DNA of 64,000 bases. Origin: Paracoccaceae bacterium (lineage in GTDB: Bacteria > Pseudomonadota > Alphaproteobacteria > Rhodobacterales > Rhodobacteraceae). The stretch is from NCBI GenBank assembly GCA_014654775.1, contig JACVZW010000007.1:384580-448579 (forward strand), given 5' to 3'. Made by a program: the position numbers and the translations under genes. Shown in pieces: positions 17,681 through 26,542 of the stretch (position 1 is the stretch's first letter; every line of letters begins with the position of its first letter). Under the pieces are notes generated by a model that made no database searches, was not told the DNA's origin, and worked only from the letters and a program-made list of their open reading frames with translations.

Positions 17681-18136
17681 TCAGGTGATGCTTTCCAGCC
17701 GTTCCTTGGACATATCGCCCGGCACGATAGTGATGGGGATCGGCAGGTTGCCGGAATTGCGGCTCATCTGGGTGACCAGCGGGCCGGGGCCGGATTTCTC
17801 GGTCCCTGCGCCTAGGACGAGGACGCCGATTTCCGGGTCTTCGTTCACCTGTGCGAGGATTTCGACCACCGGGTCGCCTTCGCGGATCACCAGTTCGGGG
17901 TTGATCCCCTGCTTGTCGCGCATCCATTTGGCGAAGACCTCGAAATGCGCCTCGATCCTTTCGCGGGCCTCGGCGCGCATCAGGTCGGCCACGCCCATCC
18001 AGTGCTGATATTCCTCGGGCGGGATGATGGACAGGATGGTGACGCCGCCCCCGGTATGGGCCGCGCGCAGGGCGGCGAAGCGCATGGCGTTCAGGCATTC
18101 GCGCGTGTCGTCAAGGACGACGAGGAATTTCCGCAT
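17681..18136 (-). CDS. Universal stress protein UspA family
   Basis: A 151-residue Usp domain: MRKFLVVLDDTRECLNAMRFAALRAA at the N-terminus and IGVLVLGAGTEKSGPGPLVTQM near the ATP-binding G-x2-G-x9-G(S/T) position, where the typical pattern is loosely kept. Usp proteins bind ATP and accumulate in stress. The ATG at 18136 is chosen because GGGAG stands 6 bases before it, whereas the ATG at 18142 directly abuts it. It lies alone, upstream of the small basic ORF. Confidence 0.85.
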   Translation of the reverse strand: MRKFLVVLDDTRECLNAMRFAALRAAHTGGGVTILSIIPPEEYQHWMGVADLMRAEARERIEAHFEVFAKWMRDKQGINPELVIREGDPVVEILAQVNEDPEIGVLVLGAGTEKSGPGPLVTQMSRNSGNLPIPITIVPGDMSKERLESIT

Positions 18137-18264
18137 CTTCATCTCCCAAGGCGGGGGCATCATGCCGGGGGGGCGGGTCGCGTGCAAGACGCGGTTTTTG
18201 ACGCTGAGTCTAGGGTCGGAAACTGCATCAGTGTCCGGCGCGAAACCTGCGTCGGATTTCGCTG

Positions 18265-19131
18265 TCAGACCGGCTGCGAGGCGGCCCAGTCCATGTAAAG
18301 CCCGCGGATCTTTTCCGTCATGGCGCGCGTCCGATATTCGGTGCCGTCGAAGGCCTTGACCGAGGTCACCTTGGCGAAGTTGCCCGACAGGAACACCTCA
18401 TCCGCCGCATGAGCGTCGTCGAAGGTCAGCACCGTTTCATGCACCTCGATCCCTGCGGCGCGGGCGTTGGCGATGTGGCGGGCGCGGGTGATGCCCGCAA
18501 GGAAGGTGCCGTTGGGGATGGGGGTGAAGAGCGCGCCGTCCTTGACCAGAAAGACATTGGCCGTGGCGCTTTCGGCCAGATTGCCCATCGCATCGGCCAC
18601 CAGCGCATTGCCGAAGCCCTTGGCCTTGGCCTCGACCAGCATCCGTGCGTTGTTGGGGTAAAGGCAGCCTGCCTTGGCGTTGCAGACATTGTCCTCCAGC
18701 ACCGGGCGGCGGAACCGGGTGCGGGTGACGCTGGTCTGGAAGGCAGCGGGCGGCATCGCCACCTGTTCAAGGCTGATCGCAAAGCCTGTCTTGCCTTGGG
18801 CCGGGGCGACGCCAAGGTCGGACCCGTCGATCGCCCAATACATCGGGCGGATATAGACCGCCGCGCCGGGGGTATAGGCGCGCAGGCCGTCGCGGATGAT
18901 GGCCTCCATCTCGGCGGCGTTCACCGTGGGGGTGATCATCAGGGCGCGGGCGCTGTCATTCACCCTTGCGCAATGGCGGGCAAGGTCGGGGACCAGCCCG
19001 TCGAACATCCGCGCGCCGTCAAAGACCGACGAGCCCTGCCAGATGCCGTGATCGGCGGCCTTCATCACCGCGATATCGCCGTCATGCCAGCGCCCTTCGA
19101 AGAAGGTGCGGATATTCGTGCCGATGGTCAT
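18265..19131 (-). CDS. ilvE: Branched-chain amino acid aminotransferase (class IV, IlvE-like)
   Basis: A 288-residue PLP-dependent fold-type IV aminotransferase. Motifs include DHGIWQGSSVFDGARMFDG near the N-terminus, the Schiff-base lysine in LEDNVCNAKAGCLYPNNARM, and NLAESATANVFLVKDG followed by FLAGITRARHI. It interconverts Leu, Ile and Val with their 2-oxo acids using glutamate. The ATG at 19131 gives the usual MTIGTNIRTFFEGRWHDGD start. D-amino acid aminotransferase is an alternative within the fold, but the order of motifs fits BCAT better. Confidence 0.87.
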   Translation of the reverse strand: MTIGTNIRTFFEGRWHDGDIAVMKAADHGIWQGSSVFDGARMFDGLVPDLARHCARVNDSARALMITPTVNAAEMEAIIRDGLRAYTPGAAVYIRPMYWAIDGSDLGVAPAQGKTGFAISLEQVAMPPAAFQTSVTRTRFRRPVLEDNVCNAKAGCLYPNNARMLVEAKAKGFGNALVADAMGNLAESATANVFLVKDGALFTPIPNGTFLAGITRARHIANARAAGIEVHETVLTFDDAHAADEVFLSGNFAKVTSVKAFDGTEYRTRAMTEKIRGLYMDWAASQPV

Positions 19132-19192
19132 ACTGGGCCCTCCCTTTAGCGGGGCGGTTAAATCACCGCCTTGCGCCAAGGGAAAGGCCGGA

Positions 19193-21211
19193 TCAGGCGG
19201 CGTCGAGCAGGCCCCTGCCCTTCAACAGCGCCTCGACCCCCGGCATGCGGCCCCGGAAGCGGGTATAGAGAACCTCGGCCTCTTCCGACCCGCCCGCGCT
19301 GAGGATGTGCTTTTCCAGCAGCGCCGCCGTTTCGGGGTGGAAGGGATCGCCCGCCTCTTCAAAGGCGGCGAAGGCATCGGCATCCATCACCTCGGACCAC
19401 ATGTAGCTGTAATAGCCTGCCGAATAGCCGTCGCCGGAAAAGACATGCGCGAAATGCGGCGTGGCGTGGCGCATGCGGATGGCCTGCGGCATGCCGATCT
19501 GGTCCAGCACCTGCGCCTGCATGGCCATCGGATCGGCGGGGGCGGCGCCTTCGTGGAAGGCAAGGTCAACAAGGGCGGAGGCCACGAATTCCACCGTGGC
19601 AAAGCCCTGATCATAGGTGCCCGCCGCCAGAAGCCGGGCGCGCATATCGGCGGGCATGGGGTCGCCCGTCTGCCAGTGGCGGGCATATTCCTCCAGCACC
19701 GCGGGCACCTCGAGCCAGTGTTCATAAAGCTGGCTGGGCAGTTCCACGAAGTCGCGGGCGACCGAGGTGCCGGAGATGAAGCCGTGGGTCACGTCCGACA
19801 GCATCTGGTGCAGCGCGTGGCCGAATTCGTGGAAGAGCGTCCGAGCATCGTCCCAAGACAGCAGCGCAGGGTCGCCCTTGGCGAAGTTGCAAACATTCAC
19901 CACGATGGGCCGCTGATCGCCGCCCAGCTTTTTCTGCGACCGCATGGCGGAACACCACGCGCCGGAGCGTTTGGAAGAGCGGGCGAAGTAGTCGCCAAGG
20001 AAGACGGCGACATGCGCGCCCTTGCGGGTAACCTCCCAGCCGCGCACGTCCGCGTGATAGAAGGGGCCGTCGATTTCGCGGAATTCAAGGCCGAACAGGC
20101 GGGACGCGCAGCCGAACATGGCGGCCAGCATCGCCTCTAGCCCCAGATAGGGTTTCAGCGCGGCCTCATCGAGGTCATGTTCCGCCATCCGCCGCTTTTC
20201 GGAGTAATAGCGCCAGTCCCACGGTTCCAGCGCATCGGCGATGCCATCGGCATTCAGCATCCCCTCCAGCACAGCGGCATCCGACAGGGCCTTGACCCGC
20301 GCAGGCGTCCAGACCCGCATCAGTAGGTCACGCACCGCATCCGGCGTCTTGGCCATTTCGGGTTCCAGCTTGAAGGCGGCAAAGCTGTCATAGCCCAGAA
20401 GCTTTGCCCGTTCTTCGCGCAGGGCAAGGATTTCGGCGGCGATGGCGCGGTTGTCTTGGGCATTGCCGTTGGCGCCGCGCGCCACCCATGCCTCATAGGC
20501 CACCTGCCGCAGATCGCGGCGGGGCGAGAATTGCAGGAAGGGCACGATCAAGCTGCGGCTTAGGGTGACCACGGGGCCGTTCTGCCCCCGCTCTTTCCCC
20601 GCCGCACGGGCGGCATCGACGACGAAGGCGGGCAGGCCTTCGAGGTCTTCTTCCGCCAGAACCATGAACCAGTCGCGTTCATCGGCCAGCAGGTTCTGCC
20701 CGAAGGCCGTGCCAAGGACGGCCAGCCGCGCCTTTACTTCGGTCAGCCGATCCGCGGCCGCCCCCGTCAGTTCCGCGCCAGACCGGACGAACATCCGACG
20801 ATAAAGCGTCAGGACGCGCATCTGTTCGGCGTCCAGACCCAGCGCATCGCGGCGCTGCCAGAGGTCTTCGATCCGGGCGAAGAGGCGTTTGTTGTTGGTG
20901 ATCTCAGACGAAAAGGCGCTCATCTTCGGGGCAAGGTCGCGCATCAGCGCCTCGCGCGCATCCGTGCTGTCGGCCCCGGCAAGGTTGTAGAAGACGCCCG
21001 ACACGCGGTCGAGCGTGCCTTCGGCCAGTTCCAGCGCGGCGATGGTGTTGGCATAGGTCGGCGCCTCGGCCTGATCGGCGATGGCGGCGATGGCGGCGCG
21101 GGCCTCGGCCAAGGCGTGATCGAAGGCGGGGGCGAAATCCGCATCCCGGATCGCGGCGAAGGGCGGCAGGCCGAAGGGGGCGGTCCAGGGGGCAAGCAGG
21201 GGGTTGGTCAT
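19193..21211 (-). CDS. M3 family oligopeptidase (Dcp/OpdA-like zinc metallopeptidase)
   Basis: A 672-residue cytoplasmic thimet-oligopeptidase-fold enzyme. The zinc motif is in TLFHEFGHALHQML (HExxH), and the third ligand region follows in FVELPSQLYEHW. The C-terminal HVFSGDGYSAGYYSYMWSEVMDADAF is the conserved substrate-binding block. ARSSKRSGAWCSAM resembles the Dcp/OpdA active-site approach. It degrades short peptides from protein turnover. Length is normal for the family and no signal peptide is seen. Located between ilvE and the divergent MerR gene. Confidence 0.9.
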   Translation of the reverse strand: MTNPLLAPWTAPFGLPPFAAIRDADFAPAFDHALAEARAAIAAIADQAEAPTYANTIAALELAEGTLDRVSGVFYNLAGADSTDAREALMRDLAPKMSAFSSEITNNKRLFARIEDLWQRRDALGLDAEQMRVLTLYRRMFVRSGAELTGAAADRLTEVKARLAVLGTAFGQNLLADERDWFMVLAEEDLEGLPAFVVDAARAAGKERGQNGPVVTLSRSLIVPFLQFSPRRDLRQVAYEAWVARGANGNAQDNRAIAAEILALREERAKLLGYDSFAAFKLEPEMAKTPDAVRDLLMRVWTPARVKALSDAAVLEGMLNADGIADALEPWDWRYYSEKRRMAEHDLDEAALKPYLGLEAMLAAMFGCASRLFGLEFREIDGPFYHADVRGWEVTRKGAHVAVFLGDYFARSSKRSGAWCSAMRSQKKLGGDQRPIVVNVCNFAKGDPALLSWDDARTLFHEFGHALHQMLSDVTHGFISGTSVARDFVELPSQLYEHWLEVPAVLEEYARHWQTGDPMPADMRARLLAAGTYDQGFATVEFVASALVDLAFHEGAAPADPMAMQAQVLDQIGMPQAIRMRHATPHFAHVFSGDGYSAGYYSYMWSEVMDADAFAAFEEAGDPFHPETAALLEKHILSAGGSEEAEVLYTRFRGRMPGVEALLKGRGLLDAA

Positions 21212-21295
21212 GGCGGCACTCCATTGCGCCCCCGAAAGCTAGGCAGGTGCGGGGCAAAGGTCCAGCCTCGGCACGGCGCGACGGGCGCGAATTCG

Positions 21296-21325
21296 TGACG
21301 CCACGTTACGTTTACGTTTGCGTCA
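21296..21325. promoter_or_regulatory. Candidate operator for the acyl-CoA MerR regulator
   Basis: TGACGC and GCGTCA lie as an inverted pair with 18 bases between, and the interior reads ACGTTACGTTTACGTTT, a run of TTACGT-like hexamers. It lies 53 bp upstream of the MerR start. MerR-type regulators of acyl-CoA catabolism (LiuR-like) are known to bind ACGT-rich palindromes in their own promoters. A TTTACG, 19-base spacer, TAAGGT arrangement at 21311-21341 would fit the long spacer of MerR promoters, but that reading is inference. Confidence 0.5.
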
Positions 21326-21377
21326 ACTTGTCTGGTAAGGTGGCGTCAGATCACCAGATTCCGGTTTGACCTATCCC

Positions 21378-21797
21378 ATGACACCGCGAGCCGAGATGAC
21401 CAGCAAGGACGAGCTTCTTTCCATCCGCGAGATGTGCGACGCCTTTGAGGTGACGCCCCGCACCCTGCGTTTCTACGAGGCGAAAGAGCTGCTTTCGCCC
21501 CTTCGGCGCGGCACGGCGCGGCTTTACAGCTATCGCGACCGCGCGCGGCTGAAGCTGATCCTGCGCGGCAAGCGCTTTGGCTTTTCGCTGGAAGATATCC
21601 GGCAGCTTTTGGACATGTATGACCGCGAAGGCCGCCAGCAGGAGGCGCAGCTGCGCCGCACCTATGAGGTGGCGGCCGAACGGCTGGCCCAGATGGAACG
21701 CCAGCGCGCGGAATTGGACGAGGCGATCGTGGAATTGAAAGACCAGATGGCGTGGGGGGCTGGCGTGCTTGCCGCCTTCCGCAAGGCCGCCGAATAA
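21378..21797 (+). CDS. MerR family transcriptional regulator of acyl-CoA catabolism
   Basis: A 139-residue regulator: winged helix [37 protein letters not shown], then [26 protein letters not shown] and a coiled coil. It is closely similar to the MerR protein at 266-652. It sits 13 bp upstream of an acyl-CoA dehydrogenase on the same strand, so it probably regulates the degradation cluster that follows and itself. Start choice is uncertain between ATG at 21378 and ATG at 21396; neither has a strong ribosome binding site. Confidence 0.85.
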   Translation: MTPRAEMTSKDELLSIREMCDAFEVTPRTLRFYEAKELLSPLRRGTARLYSYRDRARLKLILRGKRFGFSLEDIRQLLDMYDREGRQQEAQLRRTYEVAAERLAQMERQRAELDEAIVELKDQMAWGAGVLAAFRKAAE

Positions 21798-21810
21798 GGA
21801 GGAACGACAG

Positions 21811-23589
21811 ATGCCCAGCTATACCGCGCCGATCAAGGACATGCAGTTCGTCCTGCATGACGTGCTGCAGGTCACTGCCTCTGACATTCCGGGCTATGCC
21901 GATCTGGATACCGGTTTCACCGCCGCCGTTCTGGAAGAGGCGGGCAAGCTCGCCTCCGACGTCCTCGCGCCGCTGAACGCGGTGGGCGACCGCGAAGGGT
22001 GCCGGTTGGAGAATGGCGTCGTGCGCACGCCCACGGGGTTCAAGGCGGCCTTCGAGCAGTTGAAGGAGGGCGGCTGGACCGCGCTTGACTGCGATCCGGA
22101 TTATGGCGGGCAGGGGCTGCCCTATCTGATGGGCACGGCGGTGGGCGAGATTTTCGTCGCGTCGAACATGGCGCTGAACATGTATCAGGGCCTGACGCAT
22201 GGCGCCTATTCCGCGATCCATGCCCATGGCACGGCGGACCAGAAGGCGACTTACCTTCCCAAGATGGTGTCCTGCGAATGGACAGGCACGATGAACCTGA
22301 CCGAACCGCATTGCGGCACAGACCTTGGCCTGATGCGCAGCAAGGCCGAACCGCAGGCGGACGGCAGCTACAAGATCACCGGGCAGAAAATCTTCATCTC
22401 GGCGGGCGAACATGACATGGCCGAGAACATCATCCACCTCGTGCTGGCCAAGGCGCCGGGGGGTGGGGAGGGAACGAAGGGTATCTCTCTCTTCATCGTG
22501 CCGAAATTCCTTGTGAACGCGGACGGGTCGCTGGGGCAGCGCAATGCGCTGTCGGTCGGCAAGATCGAAGAGAAGATGGGCATCCACGGCAATGCCACCT
22601 GCGTGATGAACTATGACGGCGCGACGGGCTATCTGCTGGGCGAGTTGCACAAGGGCATGCGCGCCATGTTCACCATGATGAACGAAGCGCGGATCGGCGT
22701 CGGCGTGCAGGGCTATGCGGTGGCAGAGGCCGCCTATCAGAACGCGCTCGCCTATGCCAAGGACCGTCTGCAGGGCCGGGACGTGACCGGGGTGAAGAAC
22801 CCCGACGGGCCTGCCGATCCGCTGATCGTGCACCCGGATATCCGCCGCAACCTGATGGATCAGAAAAGCTTTGTCGAAGGGGCGCGGGCCTTCACCTTCT
22901 GGGGGGCGTCGCTGATCGACCGCGCGCATCGCACCGGGGATGCGGGGGCGGAGGGGCTGATTTCTCTGCTGACCCCGGTTATCAAGGGGTTCCAGACCGA
23001 CCGCGGCTTTGACGTCGCGGTGGCGGCGCAGCAGGTCTATGGCGGGCATGGCTATATCGAAGAATGGGGCATGTCCCAATTCGCCCGCGATGCCCGGATC
23101 GCAATGATCTATGAAGGGGCGAATGGGGTGCAAGCGCTTGACCTTGTGGCGCGGAAGCTGGCGGCGGATGGCGGCAAGCATGTCATGGCCTTCTTCGAGA
23201 TCGTGAAGACCTTCCTGAAGGAGAACGACGGGGATGAGCGGCTGAAGGCTGGCTTCCTTGATCCGCTGAAGGCAGCGTCCAAGGCGATGCAGGGGGCGGG
23301 GATGTATTTCATGCAGAACGGTATGAAATCGCCCAATGCCGCGCTGTCGGGCAGCTATGACTTCATGCATCTGATGGGTCATGTCTGCCTTGGCCTGATG
23401 TGGGCGAAGATGGCCAAGGCCGCCTATGCCGCACTGGATGCAGGTGCTGCGGACCGCGACTTCTACGAGGCCAAGATCGCCACGGGCCGCTATTACATGG
23501 CCCGCCAATTGCCCGCCTGCGCGATGCATCTGGCCCGGATCGAAAGCGGGGCCGAGCCTGTGATGGCGCTGAAGGCGGAGGCGTTCTAA
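21811..23589 (+). CDS. Acyl-CoA dehydrogenase, DmdC/AcdB-type (about 590 residues)
   Basis: A 592-residue FAD flavoenzyme that introduces the 2,3-double bond into acyl-CoA. The N-terminal domain begins [21 protein letters not shown]; flavin-contact segments are [17 protein letters not shown] and [16 protein letters not shown]; the catalytic Glu lies in [14 protein letters not shown]. The extended C-terminal domain (from about residue 470) is characteristic of the family that includes 3-methylmercaptopropionyl-CoA dehydrogenase DmdC. The context (thiolase, hydratase/dehydrogenase) points to general beta-oxidation rather than DMSP use. AAGGAGG lies 8 bases upstream of the start. Confidence 0.9.
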   Translation: MPSYTAPIKDMQFVLHDVLQVTASDIPGYADLDTGFTAAVLEEAGKLASDVLAPLNAVGDREGCRLENGVVRTPTGFKAAFEQLKEGGWTALDCDPDYGGQGLPYLMGTAVGEIFVASNMALNMYQGLTHGAYSAIHAHGTADQKATYLPKMVSCEWTGTMNLTEPHCGTDLGLMRSKAEPQADGSYKITGQKIFISAGEHDMAENIIHLVLAKAPGGGEGTKGISLFIVPKFLVNADGSLGQRNALSVGKIEEKMGIHGNATCVMNYDGATGYLLGELHKGMRAMFTMMNEARIGVGVQGYAVAEAAYQNALAYAKDRLQGRDVTGVKNPDGPADPLIVHPDIRRNLMDQKSFVEGARAFTFWGASLIDRAHRTGDAGAEGLISLLTPVIKGFQTDRGFDVAVAAQQVYGGHGYIEEWGMSQFARDARIAMIYEGANGVQALDLVARKLAADGGKHVMAFFEIVKTFLKENDGDERLKAGFLDPLKAASKAMQGAGMYFMQNGMKSPNAALSGSYDFMHLMGHVCLGLMWAKMAKAAYAALDAGAADRDFYEAKIATGRYYMARQLPACAMHLARIESGAEPVMALKAEAF

Positions 23590-23600
23590 GCTGCGGGGGC

Positions 23601-23626
23601 GCAGAATTTTCATCCGAAAATTCTGC
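23601..23626 (+). terminator. 11-bp hairpin after the acyl-CoA dehydrogenase gene
   Basis: GCAGAATTTTC and GAAAATTCTGC form a perfect stem around ATCC, 11 bases after the stop codon. Flanking GGGGG and CTCCCC can extend it. The AATTTTC/GAAAATT core resembles the palindromes at 30655, but here the loop is not TCGA. No U-run follows, so it may protect a 3' end rather than stop transcription fully. Confidence 0.6.
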
Positions 23627-23655
23627 CTCCCCGACCGTTGATCCAGAGGTGCCCC

Positions 23656-23868
23656 ATGCCCAAGCGTTTCCGCCTGACCCGCCGCTTTCCCGTCGCCATG
23701 ACGGAAGACGGCTATCGCAAGCTGAAACGTTTCGCGCAGGAGGCGGGGCTGGATGAGGGCGAGGCGCTGTCCTTCCTGTTCGAGAATTTCGACTCTGTGA
23801 TGGACAAGGACAACCTGACCCACCGCCTGCGGCTGTTCAATTCGGAGCTGGACGACCGGAAGCGGTAG
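23656..23868 (+). CDS. Small conserved hypothetical protein, 70 residues
   Basis: A short protein beginning MPKRFRLTRRFPVAMTEDGYRKLKRFAQEAGLDE. The pattern of a basic strand-like segment followed by two helices (YRKLKRFAQEAGL and GEALSFLFENFDSVM) recalls ribbon-helix-helix DNA-binding proteins, but no specific family is recognised. The C-terminus is charged (SELDDRKR). It lies 66 bp after the acyl-CoA dehydrogenase on the same strand and may be the end of that transcript or a separate unit. Confidence 0.6.
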   Translation: MPKRFRLTRRFPVAMTEDGYRKLKRFAQEAGLDEGEALSFLFENFDSVMDKDNLTHRLRLFNSELDDRKR

Positions 23869-23893
23869 CCTGGGGTGGTGAGGGGGGATTTTT

Positions 23894-23915
23894 GAGTATT
23901 TGGGCCAAGATGAAG
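23894..23915 (-). repeat. Dispersed element A, copy 1 (minus orientation)
   Basis: A 22-base copy whose minus strand contains TTCATCTTGGCCCAAATACT. It lies 25 bp after the stop of the small hypothetical gene and forms an inverted pair with copy 2, 139 bp further on. Confidence 0.9.
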
Positions 23916-23926
23916 AGGCAAGATCA

Positions 23927-23976
23927 CGCCGCATCCCGTGCCTAGGGCTTGGCTATCCGTCGGGCGGGATGCGGCG
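23927..23976. repeat. 12-bp inverted repeat inside the A-element pair
   Basis: CGCCGCATCCCG and CGGGATGCGGCG are perfect complements around a 26-base loop. The hairpin is nested between the two inverted A copies, so the whole 23894-24076 interval is a two-level inverted structure. No credible gene lies in this 256-bp gap. Confidence 0.75.
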
Positions 23977-24054
23977 CTTCACCTTGGGCGGTCATCGGCT
24001 CTCCAGCCTGTACCGCTGGGGTGAGGCTGACGGGAAAAGATGAAGAAACCGTTG

Positions 24055-24076
24055 CTTCATCTTGGCCCAAATACTC
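24055..24076 (+). repeat. Dispersed element A, copy 2
   Basis: An exact 22-base copy on the plus strand, 48 bp upstream of the GST start; it is the inverted mate of copy 1. It is followed by CCGGGGG...CCCCCGG, a further short hairpin just before the GST ribosome binding site. Confidence 0.9.
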
Positions 24077-24124
24077 TGGGGGTCCGGGGGTGAAACCCCC
24101 GGGAGGTTGGTCTGGGAGGGCCGC

Positions 24125-24760
24125 ATGACCATGAAACTCTACTGTTTCGGTGAAAGCGGGAACGCGTACAAATGCGCGCTGGCCCTGACCATGACGGGCA
24201 CGGAGTGGGAGCCTGTCTTTGTCGACTTCTTCAACGGCGAGGCGCGCGGGGCGGCCTTTCGCGCGCTCAATCCGATGGGCGAGGTGCCGGTGCTGGTGGA
24301 TGGCGAGACGGTGCTGACGCAATCCGGCGTGATCCTCGACTACATCAGTTCCAAGACCGGGCAATTGGGCGGGCGTTCGGCGGCAGAGCGGCGGGAGGTG
24401 CTGCGCTGGCTCTTCTGGGACAATCACAAGCTGTCGACGCAGGTGGGGACCTGCCGTTTCCTGTCCAATTTCCTGCCCGCAGAAAAGCGGCCCGAGGGCG
24501 TGATTCCCTTTCTGCAAGGGCGGCTGAAGGCGGCTTATGCGGTTCTCGACGCCCATCTCACAGAGCGCGACTGGATCGTGGGGGATGGCCCCACCATCGC
24601 GGACCTCTCCTGCTGTTCCTACCTTTATTACCCCGAACCCTTCGGCTTTGACCGCAAGGACTGGCCCCAGATCGACCGTTGGCTGGACGGCATCGCCGCC
24701 TTGCCCGGCTGGAAACACCCCTATGACATGATGCCCGGCAATCCGTCCGACAGGGCGTGA
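24125..24760 (+). CDS. Glutathione S-transferase family protein
   Basis: A 211-residue cytosolic GST. The thioredoxin-like N-terminal domain starts MTMKLYCFGESGNAYKCALAL, with the cis-proline region EVPVLVDGETVLTQSGVILDYI binding glutathione; the helical C-terminal domain follows with ERDWIVGDGPTIADLSCCSYL, the usual N-capping box. Its place inside the acyl-CoA degradation cluster suggests a role with an electrophilic intermediate, but this is inference. The start could also be the second ATG at 24131. Confidence 0.87.
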   Translation: MTMKLYCFGESGNAYKCALALTMTGTEWEPVFVDFFNGEARGAAFRALNPMGEVPVLVDGETVLTQSGVILDYISSKTGQLGGRSAAERREVLRWLFWDNHKLSTQVGTCRFLSNFLPAEKRPEGVIPFLQGRLKAAYAVLDAHLTERDWIVGDGPTIADLSCCSYLYYPEPFGFDRKDWPQIDRWLDGIAALPGWKHPYDMMPGNPSDRA

Positions 24761-24785
24761 TCCCGCGGGCATGAAGGAGACGACG

Positions 24786-25997
24786 ATGACCGACGCCTTT
24801 ATCTACGATGCCATCCGTTCCCCGCGCGGCAAGGGCCGCCCCGACGGCGCGCTGCACGAGGTCACCTCGGTCGCGCTCTCGGCCCGGATGCTTGATGCTC
24901 TGGCCGCCCGCAACGGGCTGTCGGGCCACGCGGTGGAGGATGTGATTTGGGGCAATGTCACGCAGGTGGGCGAACAGGGCGGCTGCCTTGCACGGTCTGC
25001 GGTGCTGGCCTCGGAGCTTGACCAGTCGATCCCCGGCCTTGCCATCAACCGCTTCTGCGCATCTGGCATGGAAGCGGTGAACCTTGCGGCCAATCAGGTG
25101 AAGGGCGGCGCGGGCGCGGCCTATATCGCGGGCGGGGTAGAGATGATGGGGCGCGTCGCGATGGGCAGCGATGGCGCGGCCATCGCGGTGGACCCGGCGC
25201 TGGCGATGAAGACCTATTTCGTGCCGCAGGGGATTTCTGCGGACATCATCGCCACGGAATATGGTTTCACCCGCGACATGGCCGATGCGCTGGCCGTGGA
25301 ATCGCAGCGCCGCGCGGCGGCGGCTTGGGCCGACAAGCGGTTCGCGAAATCCATCGTGCCGGTGACGGATCAGAATGGGCTGACGATCCTGTCCCATGAC
25401 GAATTCATGCGCCCCGGGACCGACATGCAAAGCCTTGGCGCGCTGAAGCCCAGCTTCAAGGAGATGGGCGAGGGAATGCCCGGCTTCGACAAGATCGCCC
25501 TGATGAAATATCCGCATCTGGAGCGGATCGACCATATCCACCATGCGGGCAATTCCTCGGGCATCGTGGATGGGGCGGCGGCGGTCCTGATCGGAAATGC
25601 GGAGTTCGGGCGCGCCCACGGGTTGAAACCCCGCGCGCGCATCCGGGCGACGGCCAAGATCGGGACGGACCCGACCATCATGCTGACGGGCCCCGTGCCG
25701 GTGACGGAAAAGATCCTGAAGGATTCAGGCATGTCGATTTCCGACATCGACCTTTTTGAGGTGAATGAGGCCTTCGCTTCGGTCGTCCTGCGCTTTCTGC
25801 AGGCCTTCGAGGTGGACCCGGCCAAGGTGAACCCGAATGGCGGGTCCATCGCGATGGGCCATCCGCTGGGCGCGACGGGGGCGATCATCATCGGCACCCT
25901 GCTGGATGAATTGGAGCGGACGGGCAAAGGTGTTGGCCTTGCCACGCTCTGCATCGCGTCGGGCATGGGTGCGGCCACGATCATCGAGAGGGTGTGA
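24786..25997 (+). CDS. Acetyl-CoA C-acyltransferase (thiolase, FadA-like)
   Basis: A 403-residue thiolase that cleaves 3-ketoacyl-CoA with CoA to acetyl-CoA and a shortened acyl-CoA. The acyl-accepting Cys is in AINRFCASGMEAVNLAA (about residue 92), the second conserved segment is EVNEAFASVVLRF, the His is in GGSIAMGHPLGATGA, and the last active-site Cys is in LATLCIASGMGAA. AAGGAG precedes the ATG at 24786. Together with the FadJ-like protein downstream and the acyl-CoA dehydrogenase upstream it forms a complete beta-oxidation set. Confidence 0.93.
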   Translation: MTDAFIYDAIRSPRGKGRPDGALHEVTSVALSARMLDALAARNGLSGHAVEDVIWGNVTQVGEQGGCLARSAVLASELDQSIPGLAINRFCASGMEAVNLAANQVKGGAGAAYIAGGVEMMGRVAMGSDGAAIAVDPALAMKTYFVPQGISADIIATEYGFTRDMADALAVESQRRAAAAWADKRFAKSIVPVTDQNGLTILSHDEFMRPGTDMQSLGALKPSFKEMGEGMPGFDKIALMKYPHLERIDHIHHAGNSSGIVDGAAAVLIGNAEFGRAHGLKPRARIRATAKIGTDPTIMLTGPVPVTEKILKDSGMSISDIDLFEVNEAFASVVLRFLQAFEVDPAKVNPNGGSIAMGHPLGATGAIIIGTLLDELERTGKGVGLATLCIASGMGAATIIERV

Positions 25998-26476
25998 TGC
26001 CCAAGCTCGACCTGTCCGCCGTCCCGGTGAAGACCGGGTCGATCTATCCCGCGCCCTATGCCGAGATGATGGCGGGGCGATCCTCGCTGCGGCTGGGGCA
26101 GGCGGGGGGGCTGACGCAATTCGGGGTGAACCTTGTGACGCTGGAGCCGGGGGGAATGTCGTCGCTGCGCCATTGGCATCTGCATGAGGACGAGTTCGTG
26201 ATGGTGACGGACGGCGAATGCGTCATGGTCACCGATGCGGGTGAAGAGGTGATGCGCCCGGGCGATTGCGCGGCCTTTCCGGCGGGCGTGGCGGACGGGC
26301 ATCATTTCATCAACCGCAGCGACGCCCCGGCGCGGTTCCTTGTCGTGGGGACAAAGGCCCCGCGCGAGGTGGGCACCTATTCGGATGTGGACCTGAGGGT
26401 GGTGATCGAAGGTGGCAGCGCCACGTTCACCCACAAGGACGGCACGCCTTACCTGCCGCCGGAGGAAACGCGGTGA
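25997..26476 (+). CDS. Cupin domain protein, first of a pair
   Basis: A 159-residue single-cupin protein. Motif 1 is SSLRHWHLHEDEFVMVTDGEC (metal ligands H, H, E) and motif 2 is RPGDCAAFPAGVADGHHFINRS with the last His ligand. Small cupins may be dioxygenases, isomerases or ligand sensors; none can be assigned. The ATG overlaps the thiolase stop by one base (TGATG), so it is translationally coupled to beta-oxidation. Confidence 0.83.
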   Translation: MPKLDLSAVPVKTGSIYPAPYAEMMAGRSSLRLGQAGGLTQFGVNLVTLEPGGMSSLRHWHLHEDEFVMVTDGECVMVTDAGEEVMRPGDCAAFPAGVADGHHFINRSDAPARFLVVGTKAPREVGTYSDVDLRVVIEGGSATFTHKDGTPYLPPEETR

Positions 26477-26483
26477 TGTGGCA

Positions 26484-26520
26484 CCCCCTCCCCAACCCTC
26501 CCCCGCCTGCGGGGGAGGGA
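26484..26520 (-). repeat. C/G-rich hairpin element B, copy 1 (minus orientation)
   Basis: The plus strand reads CCCCCTCCCCAACCCTCCCC, then GCGGGGGAGGG; the G-rich arm with four G-runs is on the minus strand. It forms an exact 22-bp inverted pair with copy 2, so the 130-bp gap between the two cupin genes can fold into one long hairpin. Confidence 0.88.
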
Positions 26521-26542
26521 GTGGCACGCTTCCGCGCCCTTT

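Noticed and set aside
19193-21211. Suspected frameshift in the M3 peptidase
   Set aside because: The frame is continuous through both the zinc motif and the C-terminal block, and total length is normal for the family.
21346-23934. 862-residue minus-strand ORF opposite the acyl-CoA dehydrogenase
   Set aside because: It is the mirror frame of a strongly recognised enzyme; the translation is rich in Arg, His and Pro with no domain, as expected for GC-rich antisense frames.
23942-24772. 276-residue minus-strand ORF over the GST gene
   Set aside because: It is antisense to a clear GST and its ends lie in the repeat block; composition is that of a shadow frame.
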